A DNA stretch of 64,000 bases, taken from Anisakis pegreffii (Eukaryota > Nematoda > Chromadorea > Rhabditida > Anisakidae). Where the stretch lies: NCBI GenBank assembly GCA_035041965.1, contig JAPYMA010000772.1, positions 62,001 to 126,000 of the forward strand, read 5' to 3'. A program made the translations under genes and the position numbers. Under the pieces are notes generated by a model that did no database searches, was not told where the DNA came from, and worked only from the letters and a program-made list of their open reading frames with translations. Shown here one piece after another: positions 12,451-23,011 of this stretch (the first letter of the stretch is position 1; every line of letters starts with the position of its first letter).

Positions 12451-15400
12451 ATGTCTTCACAATCCAGCGTCACCTATCAAAGGTCACAGTTCACAGCCAT
12501 CAGCTTCTTACTCTTGATTCTTATTGTCGATTATTCGTATTCATTTCCAACGATTGATGCGTCCAATGATGAACTTCTTGAAAGCTATGAATTACCGATG
12601 AAAAGCAAACGGCTCAGTAGACATGCGCTCATCAAATTGATTCTGCAGAGGTCAGTACTTCAACGATTGTTCTATGGTTTGAGCTGATTTCAGTTCTTGA
12701 TTTTCGATTCTTCTTATTTTCGGAGACGAAAAAAGCTTTTATTAACAAAGCTTATTCACTAGTAAGCAATCGGATAAAATTTCACACTTTTACGAGTTTT
12801 TTTAAAAAGTACACGAAATGTTCCAGTTAGCTCATCTGCTCCTCGTTAGAAGACAACAAGAGTCAATAGGTTTCCACACATTTTAATGCCTCCGGTTAGG
12901 AATTACTGCATGTTGTTGGGCGCTTATTGAAGTTGAGAACTGACGGATTTTTTTCGGTGGCTATAGACAAGCTCAAGTTTGAGCGTCAATCGATTTCGAT
13001 CAGTGGCCATTGAAGTCCGGTTTCCAGAGGCTGTCGATCAACCGATCACTTTTGGTTTCGGTCGGTGGATTCGATAGTCGGTCTTCGGTGGCCACCGACT
13101 GAAATTTAGTGGCCATCGATTTTCAGTGTCAATGACAAACACCGAACAATGGCAGAACGTGGCTGTTGGTCGATGGCCACCTAAGAGGATCTTTTTGCGA
13201 TCCTAGGCAGTCGCTGACCAACCCAACTATACTGCGTACGCAATCGTTTTTTGTTAAGCAACACTTGAACGAGAAGATTCAAAAAGTGATGGATTATAGC
13301 GAAAACTATTCTTGTGTTCCAAAAGTACTGCGGAAATAAACAAGAAGAGATACTGTTTTTAAAAGGGATGAGAAAACAGCAAGTAACTGCATCAGATTTC
13401 TATTGTGAAATTACTTCTAGAGATAACTTCTTCTACTTTTTCCCACCGTAGTTAGCTGAATTAGAATGCTATCATTTGAACGTCAGTCCCAGCATAAATT
13501 TCTATGCAACTCTACAATGTTCCGAAAATGAAAAAGAAACAATTTCCAAACAGAGAAACAATGCTCTGGTGCCTTCAGCTGGAAAATTGAATCAGTTGTA
13601 GTGAAATTACTTAGTGACTAGTGCAGGAATGAGCGACAAAGTAAGCGGTAAAAGATGAGCACAAAATATTCGTGTAATCAAAAACTAATTATTTCATGCC
13701 ACTGTCGGTAATATTTCGGCTGCGTTAACAATCGTTTTGCAAATGCGCTCACTTTTGTTGCGAGTTAACCTTGGTGAAGTTGAAGGTTATGCCACAAGCA
13801 GAAATGACCGATAATGTTCAAACAGTGAAATGAACCACTGTCCGAGCCCCTACTAAAAACTCACTGAAGTCATTCATGAGGTATGCGTTGCGATGGTTGA
13901 GCAACAAATATATTTCCATACATCTTTAAAACACTAATTTCCATCTTAGTAATAGTTTCCTCTTCAAGATGAAAGTGCTCTTTTCTGATCGAAAGCATTC
14001 CACATGTTATGGTGTAACGCAAAAACCACCACCTTTTTTTGCAGTCAGTTATTGCTCACAACTGCACTGTTCATCTTCAGAAACGCAGGTTTATATTGTG
14101 CAAACAATTCATTTATCACACCCACTGAACTAATCATTCAAAACTAAGCCATGATTGACAGCTACTAAACATTGCTTGAGCAAAGGTCAAGTAAATCGAC
14201 AGGAGAGGTGACAAAGGTTCGAGTAAAGCAAGCAAAGGTAAGCTGAGTCATATGGACGCCTCCCAGTTCTTTTGAAGGACTGGACATTAATGTGAGATTG
14301 CTAGTTATAAGTTGATGATAGTGTTGGTTCCACAAACCTTTCACATATGAAGCACATGATGGTGAGTTGATCAGGATATCTGATGAACAGTACTGTTCAC
14401 AAAACCATCAAATGCGCAATATTTACTCTTTTATTCAACATTTCGCGGTTTCACATCGCCATCAAGACGTACATTGCGAGTGTTCAAAGAACAAAAAATT
14501 AACCTTTACGTACAAAGTTATCCTAGAAGTCCCACGTAAATTCACCGTTCAACAGCAAAATGTAAAGTAGATGAATATTCGAAATGATATGTATTATGGT
14601 GATATTCAAATTTACTTAATTATGCATAGCAGTAGCATGACGAATGCAGGATAACAATGAATGTTGAATGAGCGGGCGCAGGAGTGCCTTTGAAAAGACG
14701 TCATATATGTTATGGTATTGCAATTTATGTTATCATCATTTATATCATCAATAATTAGTAGTTTGGGAAACACTACTATATTCAGTGAACGTACGCATAT
14801 GTGTGAATACATAAGTGAAATGTGATCTTGTTATCTTCGTTGATCACATCTCTTATTTATTCAATTCAGTCACCGTGACTACTCATTGGTGACAATATGA
14901 GAGAAACTGTTTTCTGAGCTCAGTAGGGTTGGGAACCGATGAATTCGTTCGAACGAATACTCTTTGGTGAGTATCGAGATTTGATGAACCCCGACGAAAC
15001 GAATTTTAAGTGCTAGTTGGTTTCGATTGATGGCTACCAACAGAAATTTTGTTGGTCATCGGCCCAACCGTATAGCTCACTGATAATTCCAAGGGAAAAA
15101 ATGAGTTGTTCGTTGCGTGAGTTTCATTCGCTGATAAGCGGTAAACAATATGTTTAGACGATCCTTTCCGATCGGTATTTGCTGAATTACTCTGGTAACA
15201 AACATTAGCTGATGATAGTGGAGATGGCATCCGACCGACGGTTGATCGAAAAAATCCGACAACCTCAGTCGGAATTCCGACTGTCGGAAATTCAAAATGT
15301 CACTTCCGTTGGATTCCGACCGAACAATTCTGACAGTTGGTCGGAATACAGACCGACATGAAATTTCGCTCGGATGCCATCACTAGCTGATGATAATGGT

Positions 15401-17858
15401 GTACTCCTTCAGTTAGCATGATTACACATGTCAGCTTATCGATAGTGATAAAATGGTAGAAGGATTCATTATTGGAAAGCTTTGATCCAACACTCGAAGT
15501 TGACTATAAAAGGAAAATTAATTGCAATTTGAGGAAGTGTAGATTGGCCAATATTAAGAGAAAGAGGAAATGAATGGCAATTGGGTAGAAATATTTAACA
15601 TGACGCAGCATCGCTCCCTAATTGTAAGGCAGCTGCGCACGCTAGTATTGTGCGGGGAAAGAAAAATAAATCGGGGACGGGGAGAGTCGGGGATATTTCG
15701 GGGACGGATAGAGTCCCCGAAAATGGTCGCCGCTCGAGAATGGTCGGGGACGGAGACTTGGGGGCGGGGAGTTTCGGGGAGAAAACTCAATCCTGTCCCC
15801 GTCTCCAACTTCCCGGAACTTTCCGAAGATGTAACTTTGGAACTAAAGTCAGCAGGACCTTGAAAACATGATTTTTTGATGGAAAAACATTGAAATAAGT
15901 GATCTTCAGGCTAGAAAAGCAATAACAGCAAAAACGCAATGCAATTTTATTAACAGTATTTTAGCAGGTCACATGAGAAAATAGTTTTTGAAAATGGCAA
16001 AATTGTTGAAAAAATAACAAAAATGGCAAAAAAGTAGCACAGCTAATAGAGTTTTTAGAGTTTAGCAAAAAAATGCAAAAAATGCAGTTTTTGAAAAAAT
16101 AGTAAAATAATAGCAAAATTTCTTTGAGAATACACGCTCTACTCCTGCAGTTTTCTAACCTATGCGGACATATTACGTGCCACCGTGAAGGTCTTGAAAT
16201 ATTACTAATTGTGGGAAGGAATTAACACACGGATTCATGAACTCATAATTTCGTTGAATTTTGTTGCTCTTACTTTGCATTAGAAAATGTGATTATCTCC
16301 ATTAGTCTACATAGAAATGCATCCAGATGAGCGTGACATAAACTAATGAAGAGCAGAATAATCAGTTGAATGTTCAATGAAATGCCACGCAAAAGTTCAT
16401 CAAGCTGTTGTTGATCACGCCATTCATCTGACTTGCATCAATTTCCTTTACTATTCATCAATGATAGGTGGCAAACAACAAGGATGACTGCATACGAATG
16501 AGTTGGGAACAATTAAGGCTTCATTCAAGATGGAGGCACCATCAAAATTAATGCAAATTGACCTGCTTTATCAAATCCCGAGATCCCAGGATTTTTCAAA
16601 GCTTAAATCCCGGGGTCGGGATCAGAACTGAAGTCCCGGGATCCCCTGTAAACCCTGGCTGAGACAGGATGGTAGTGGGGCCTTGTAGGCAAACATGCGA
16701 GCAAAGATCGAATATTCAACTTCGGATTGCTCGCAAGGGCGCGGTATATTCGAATTCAATTTTTTTCGGGGAGTTTCGGGGAGACTCCTCGAAATTTCCG
16801 GGAAAGCCGACAATTCTGGAGAAGTTGAGGACGGGGAGAGTCGGGGACATTTCGGGTACGGGGAGAGTCCCCGAAAATGGCGCCGCTCGAAAATGGTTAG
16901 GGACGGGGATTCAGGGACGGACTTTCCGAATTCGGAAACTCCCCGCACAACACTAGCGCACACACAAACTGAAAATGTATTCGATTCTCTTCTGTCGTTG
17001 GCTAAAAATTATTGCAAACGCAGCTCTGTCGACGGAGTGTGTTGGAACATGGCAGCATCTTGCTTCTGGAATTGTTGTGTATGCAGTTTGTACGCAGTTT
17101 GTGTATGCAGTTTGGAGCTCAGGCACCCATTAGGGCTATCAAATTCAAGCAGAAGCTGTCTAAATGAACCCGAGCTCAGACTGAACGGTCAAGGACGACT
17201 AACCATACAGCAGTTGTTTTGTACGAGTTGTTAACGAAACAGTATGAACGAACCTTTTCCAATTCTCCAACTGGAAAAGTGAGGGCATAGGTTCCTCCAT
17301 GCTATGCAATAGATAATTCTTATCCAGCACTTGCGTTTAGGAATCTGCCTGCAGTTACTGATAATAAGCTCACATTTGGGAATCGTCGCTTTTCGATGAA
17401 CCCTTTTTTCACACGTATCACCGTAGCCGTGCTGATACAGGAAGGGTTTTTCGAGGCATGAATGAAGAGTCAGTTTTTTCAGGCATTGAAATTTACACTT
17501 TTTTACACAATTTACACATTTTCCCAACATTGCGAATCATTTGCAAAAAAAAACAACTGGCAAAGCGACGAGATTAGTGCATACCTGGATTTCATGCATA
17601 AAATTGCTTTGTGTAATTTTTGTTGCATAATGTTATTATCTTCATAATGTTGCATTATATCATTAATGAATAATGAAACAAAATAAAGAAGATTCGTTCA
17701 GAAATGATCGCAACTCACTACCGGCTCGTATCCAACGTCGGAGTATGTCGATGTTTCCCTCTCTGGATCGTCGCGCATTCGACACTGCTGATGCCGATTT
17801 TCAGAATTGCTTCTTATCACCTGTTCAGTGCATGCTACCGAGAATGCGTAGACGATAA
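12451..17858 (+). CDS. Neuropeptide precursor with allatostatin-C-like cyclic peptide
   Basis: Seen: exon 1 at 12451-12650 ends in AG before GTCAGT; exon 2 at 17702-17858 starts after TTCGTTCAG; together they give 118 residues. Residues about 13-32 form a hydrophobic signal peptide (core ISFLLLILIVDYSYS). The mature part has basic cleavage sites KSKR near 51-54, RR twice in exon 2, and RRR just before the stop. After the last internal RR lies a peptide whose core is NCFLSPVQCMLP: two cysteines six residues apart. Known: allatostatin C peptides (PISCF type) have one disulfide around the core CYFNPISC, the same spacing with a shared Pro-hydrophobic-polar pattern, usually single-copy at the precursor's C-terminus, as here. 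I infer a secreted cyclic neuropeptide acting on a GPCR. There is no glycine for amidation, and the tail beyond the second cysteine is longer than in insects. An unrelated short cystine-loop hormone is the alternative. Additional small exons in the 5-kb intron cannot be excluded. Confidence 0.8.
12945..13235. repeat. Dispersed repeat, GGTGGCCACCGA-rich, copy 1
   Basis: A degenerate segment of repeated words such as GGTCGGTGG, GTGGCCACCGAC and TCGGTTT, ending in GACCAACCCAACT. The same wording and the same end, CCAACCCAACT, recur at 46525-46745. The shared terminus with its TTGGG reverse complement suggests a hAT-like miniature element, but no complete opposite end was found. Confidence 0.6.
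14925..15073. mobile_element. Small inverted-repeat element, TIR GGTTGGG..CCGATGA
   Basis: The left end reads AGGGTTGGGAACCGATGA; the right end, in reverse complement, reads GGTTGGGCCGATGACC. Flanking octamers AGCTCAGT (14917-14924) and AGCTCACT (15074-15081) match at seven of eight bases, a likely 8-bp target duplication as made by hAT transposases. It is about 150 bp and non-coding. The right boundary is uncertain by a few bases. Confidence 0.6.
15218..15383. mobile_element. 166-bp MITE with TIR ATGGCATCCG and 12-bp direct flank repeat
   Basis: The left end starts GTGGAGATGGCATCCGACC; the right end, in reverse complement, reads GTGATGGCATCCGAGC. The element is bracketed by identical copies of TAGCTGATGATA at 15206-15217 and 15384-15395, an unusually long apparent target duplication. 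The interior contains repeated TCGGAATTCCGAC-like palindromes. No coding capacity. Confidence 0.85.
15643..16955. mobile_element. GC-rich hAT-like element, TIR TAGTRTTGTGCGGGG, with nested insert
   Basis: The left end TAGTATTGTGCGGGG and the right end CCCCGCACAACACTA are inverted copies with one change. They are flanked by GCGCACGC (15635-15642) and GCGCACAC (16956-16963), an 8-bp target duplication with one mismatch. Both internal flanks (15664-15790 and 16826-16925) carry the same GC-rich block, GGACGGGGAGAGTCGGGGA and following, in direct orientation, as if two copies of a smaller element had joined. The middle contains part of a different element (about 16205-16665) that is also found at 49895-50335. 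The frames of 70-180 codons across it are repeat artefacts. Confidence 0.8.
16205..16665. mobile_element. Partial copy of the GGGTTTRCA element (copy 1)
   Basis: This stretch matches 49895-50335 closely over more than 400 bp, for example AGAGCAGAATAATCAGTT, GCTGTTGTTGATCA and CAAATCCCGAGATCC. It ends CCCGGGATCCCCTGTAAACCCTGG, an inverted GGGTTTACA terminus. The left terminus was not found, so this copy is probably truncated. It sits inside the GC-rich element at 15643-16955. Confidence 0.8.
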
Positions 17859-20800
17859 GCGATGAGCCGCCAATATCAAACCACTTTAGTTCTTCATCAA
17901 TGCATCACTCAACAATGATCATCAAGATTTCCATTCATCAGCAGATTGTCACCAAATTAAATTACTCATCAATATGTTTAAATTTTATTAAAGCACTTAA
18001 TTTTTTGGGACAATTAGTTTCCATCATTCGTTGCGATTAATTGGTGTTTTTGGGTTGTTTGTCATATATGGTACCAATCGATCCTGTTAAATCATGACAT
18101 CTGAGCGTCTGCATATGAAGATGGAAAATAAACCTTACCACGGAATCTCAGTGACCAGAAACGTTATGTGTTTTCAAAGGACGATGTTTTTGCCACATTT
18201 CATCAAATGTCTGATTTTCTTCAGAAGAAAATTTTTTTTGGAAATGGAACGAAAAGTTGAGAATCATTCAATCGTATGTATGGAATGCTCATTGGATACT
18301 ATCGAAAATATGAATACTCTTCCTAGGGAACATCGTTGGCATTCTTAGGCTTGCGATATGGCACGTACTTCACTTAACGAAATTACTACTCAATGCAAGT
18401 ATTTGATGTGCTGCGAAGTATATGCAGTCGTCGTTGATCTAATTTGACTACAGTTTGGCTATTTTGTGAATGTGACCGTTCAATAAAGTCATTATTTGTT
18501 TCCTTTTCTTGCTTCAATGATATTGAAATCTTGAGGAGAGCACATCAAATGAGAACTGTTGAAGTAAATGAAACGATCAAAGTCGCGAATCTAAACTGAA
18601 ATAAACCTGAATTAAGAATTTTAAGATAAGTTAAAATGAGATCAATTTATACGAAATGGAAAATGTTCCATAATCACAGAAGATGAATGTGCAGCGAAAA
18701 CTCGATAATATCTGGCGTAAACGATTATCGGCTATTCTCCAAAGGGTACTCTAAGTTTCTAGTTCTTAGTTGTACCACCGTATCAAGAGGTTTTAAACTT
18801 AACAAGCGCAACTTTCTCAAACGTTTAGTCCCGTTGAAGCTTTCCGAATGAATGAAAGAATGGCTTCCTGATCATCGCAACAACTGTTTCCAGTGCTGAC
18901 GAAAAATCTTGGCAAAGCATTTTGTATCGCTGCAACAAAAGTTTCATAAGCACTTGCATGCATGTGATTCACCATTCGCGATGTTGGTAGATGTCGGCAT
19001 GTGGTCATCTATATAGAATGGCTACCTAGAGGTACTACTGAGATTCACTAGTCAACTTTGACATTCCCACCAATTCCATAATCTTAAATAATTTTCTGAA
19101 ACGGTATCAGCACTATAAAACTGCCACTCGCAAATAGAAAGGACTGTTGTTTTGGCCTCATTCACTGGAATGTGCAATCTTTTGGAGCGTTTCTGGACTT
19201 CATATAAGACCCCTTCTGAACATGACTGAAGGCAACTGCAGCAGGCATCAAATCAAAATCGATAATCATTTTGATTTCAATGCCAACATGAGAAGAAGAA
19301 TGCCATCAAATCGGTTGGTGTTCAGTCCGAATGGGGAATATTTGAAACGTGGAGCGTTAGCAATCGTATGAATTTTTAGGTAAGAGTTGGAAAATCGAGT
19401 ATTTGGGTATGAACGGAGTCTAAACTGTTTTGCCAGTGGCTCAGTCAAACAGATTGAAGCCAATTCATCATTGAGCAAGTGTGATTTATCGTTTTGCAAA
19501 CGCACGCTTACCATCTAATCAAATAATCTTCGTTTGAAGCCGAAACTGAGCTGAAATTATAACAGCTTCGTAGTGAGGATTGCTTTTACTTGCAATGAAT
19601 ATTTCTCTTGTGTGAGCATCTGATCTGCATTCCAAAGGGTTGAAAAATAAGAAACGAAGTGGATCTCTTGTATTCATTAGTTAAGAATTCAGTTCGAGTC
19701 TCGTATTCCTTCAATGTAACCTGTTCCCCGTGGTTGCTATGCAAAACTGCGAAAATTTATTAGGAACCTTTCAATAGTGTTGAACGAATGTAGCCTTCAC
19801 TTGACTAACACTTCCTTCTGAATTCATATCGCTCCAAAACCGCTCCAAAACCTCTCATAATTCGAACATCGTATCCAGGCTCCAACTGGTGCTGAAGCTC
19901 TCGCACTAATTTTCAGGAAATAAACTGTTCAGGAATCACGAAAGAGTTTGGTTTTGGAAAACGAAGTATTTTTAAATTAAATTTCACCATTTTTTTCACA
20001 GACATGCTTCTCAGAGAGTTACTGAGGAAAACACAGGTGGAACTGTAGTGCAGTGGTTCTCACACTCATGAACTCCATTACCCGCTTTGACAGTCTGGCA
20101 TGTCATCATTACTCTCCTTCTTCCACGGCCGCTACAAGAACTCATTATTTCCATGGATACAATCTCGGAAAAGGTTGAAAACAGCAACATGCCAAAGTAT
20201 CTAATTCAAGAATATAAAACAATAATTTGCTAATTGCAATCCCAAAACACATCCACCGCAGCAGAATACACATTTGCCACAAACCAGTTATCTGGTCTCT
20301 ATTACTGCAAGACACAATAATAGAGACGAGTTTTGCCGTGAACGAACCGCGTTTAGATACCATGTGAAAAAACATCAAAATGCCATTTCATCGTAAAATA
20401 ACAGATGCGAGAAATATTAGTTTGTCGACCCTCCGCACCAATTAAACTTCTGACAATCCCAAACTACTGCCAGGAGGTAATTATCCCATTATGAAAGGCA
20501 CTGCTATAGCATGACAAATATTACACAAGTTTCACGCTGTACATGTACAATTTAAAAATTTGAAATCCAGAAACCAATTTTCGGAATCTTTAAGAAGTCA
20601 TCGATTGAGAGTGTCTAATTTTTTGGTGAAAACAAAGCTTACAGGGAATCAAAATCAGACTAGTATACTAGATCAGAAATCATCAGTAATACAACAGTGA
20701 TCATCATTCAGATGTTGCTTTCCAAATGTGAGCTTGTGAACGAATAATTTATTTCGTAAAGCATAATCACATATGACAATAGCGGAATATAATGAATTAA

Positions 20801-23011
20801 ATAGTTGCATTCAAGATCAAACACGATATGGAGGCACGTTATTCATTCCTATATCAACTGAAACGAGAAAGTACGAGCACCATGCAATATTCAATAAATC
20901 CAACGCGCATTACAACATAACTCTTCGACGTTATCCTTGCACACAATCAATCACCACCATTTTTATCACACGAAGAGTTGTGGCGATAAATCAATCCCAT
21001 TCTAAAACCGTAAATGATATTTTGATGTGGTATGCTCTGATCCTTTGGATATGTTTCGAACCGCATCAGTGCTCATTGCAACGCCCAACTGAACCTCTTG
21101 GAAATTCCAAAAAAGTTTAAAAAATTTTGTGGAATTCTTCAAGACTTCATTCATCTGTGAAGGAAATTGATTGTGCTTAACCAAGTTCGGATGATTTTTC
21201 CATTAAAAATTGAGTGAACAGTTCCGAAAAAGTATCTAAAGTTATTCGACGTAGTTGCAATTGGTTTAGTGTTATCATCATTTCAATCGTAAAATAGGAC
21301 AAAGTCATCATTGTCTTCTAGAATAAAGTGTTTCAGATTCAAAATTCACCAATCAATGTGAGCATTTCTTAGGTGAACGAATGCTGAAGATTTTAGTGTT
21401 CGGAACTGCTCTCTGAAAGCGTTTATATAGAGATCTACATCTGCATGACATCCACTCAACATTTGGGTGTATCAAATATTTGGGTTCCGTTCGCACCTCA
21501 CAATCTTGTCTTTTATCAAGATAATTCACAATGAATGCTTTCGATACGTTGCATAACAGTCAAAATCGTTCTCAGTCAGGTGAGCTGTCATGCTCCTTAT
21601 AATGAATGAGCGAGTTGCACTGATATGATGCGAGAGCAACTCACTGATATGAGGTGCCGAATCAACTGAACTACTATTGCTGAGCAGTTGATAGGACTGC
21701 GAGCAGCTTGGTTCACTGTAATGAAATCTTGATTGACTATCTCTCTTCACTGATAACTTCGCCACCAGATTTCGTATCGATGACGAACTCAGCCTTTCTT
21801 CTCGTTCATCTAGCTCGCATTCCTCACTTTGAACCGTTAAATGTTCGATGATGCTCGTAACAATCTCCGATTTTGATGAGGCATTGTGCTGGAAGTTTTT
21901 GAAATTATCAAATGTAAAGAGTTTGAGATGACCAATGAGAATAGATAGATACAGCGCTCAGAATATACGTTAACAAGTTCCACATGAAGTGGAAATCGCT
22001 AAGTGTAATGTTACAATAAGCCTCAGCGTTTCATAGGTGAACAAATGTTGCGCAATACTTGAATCTGCTCCAATAGCTATTGAAATGACATGCAAACAAT
22101 ACTTTCGCTTCTTGTTGATCCTGCTTCTCCCGGCTTCTCATTTATCATTTTTACAGTACATTGAAATTCTTTCGTATTATTTTTTTGCAATTATCTTTTA
22201 TTTTTGCAATTATCACGTACTTCCAGGTAATTTTGTAATTATGCTATATTTAGTGAAACATTTCGTAATTAATAGGCTCAACGATGCCATGCGAAAACTA
22301 GATTTTTTGATGATATTCTTGCGGGTACTGGGGATTGTTCCACAAGACAGTCGAAGGTGTTATGAATGAAGAAGGTAAAATTAGGTGGATGTGAAACTTG
22401 ATTAAAATGAGCTTAATTCAGAGATGGTCGAGATTGGTATTCAATCTTGCTTTCAGGTGATATTTATTTATAGATAGGATTAGCCTTTTTGATGAGGATG
22501 ATAAGTGTGAAAGATCAGATGCTGTAACATGCATTTGATATATGTATTCCCAATTGTTTAACAACCTGTCACTTTCACCAACGCTAACGTCAGTGAAAAG
22601 TGACGGTTTGTTCAGGTCCATTCCTTCGTAATTAATTAATGCATGAAGAAACACATCAAAGAGAGATAAGACAGACTCAGAAGGCGTTACGAAAATTCGT
22701 AAGTGGGTGTGTGCATACGTGAAGTGAGAGTTATTTGATTTCACAGCTTGGAAATAATTTGCTCATTTTGACGATACTTCATGGAATTGAGACCCAATGA
22801 TTTATGACGAACATCATTGGGGAAATAGTTTGATGCTGAGATGTTTGAATCGATCAATTTTGTTGGGATTACTGCTATTCAAGTAAAATTTCGATCGTAA
22901 AGGAAATGAATTGCAATATCACTCTGTTCGGCACCGAAGGTCCACAGAATACCAAATATAAGCATGGAAGCGAGAATGAATTATGCTATCAATGAATTAT
23001 GTCAAATGAAA
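17859..23011. other. Interval between the convergent neuropeptide and GPCR genes
   Basis: No coding exon recognised on either strand. The left part should carry the 3' UTR of the neuropeptide gene; an ATTAAAG near 17990 and an AATAAAG at 18483 are possible polyadenylation signals. The right part should carry the 3' UTR of the minus-strand GPCR. Frames of up to 115 codons (for example 20773-21120 and 22037-22369) have no motif, no splice context and coding-unlike composition. Confidence 0.5.

Larger units (their letters stand above)
12651..17701 (+). other. Intron of the neuropeptide gene, filled with transposon remnants
   Basis: A 5,051-bp intron running from GTCAGT to TTCAG, longer than any other intron rebuilt here. 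At least four repeats lie in it: 12945-13235, 14925-15073, 15218-15383 and 15643-16955. Reading frames seen inside 15570-17234 belong to the GC-rich repeats, not to exons. Confidence 0.75.

Noticed and set aside
15570..17234. Plus and minus frames of up to 179 codons rich in Gly, Arg, Pro and Ser
   Set aside because: They cover the GC-rich transposon inside the neuropeptide gene's intron; high GC removes stop codons.
19690..19720. A TTCGAGTCTCG stretch resembling a tRNA T-arm
   Set aside because: No matching acceptor stem, D-arm or A-box was found at the right distance.
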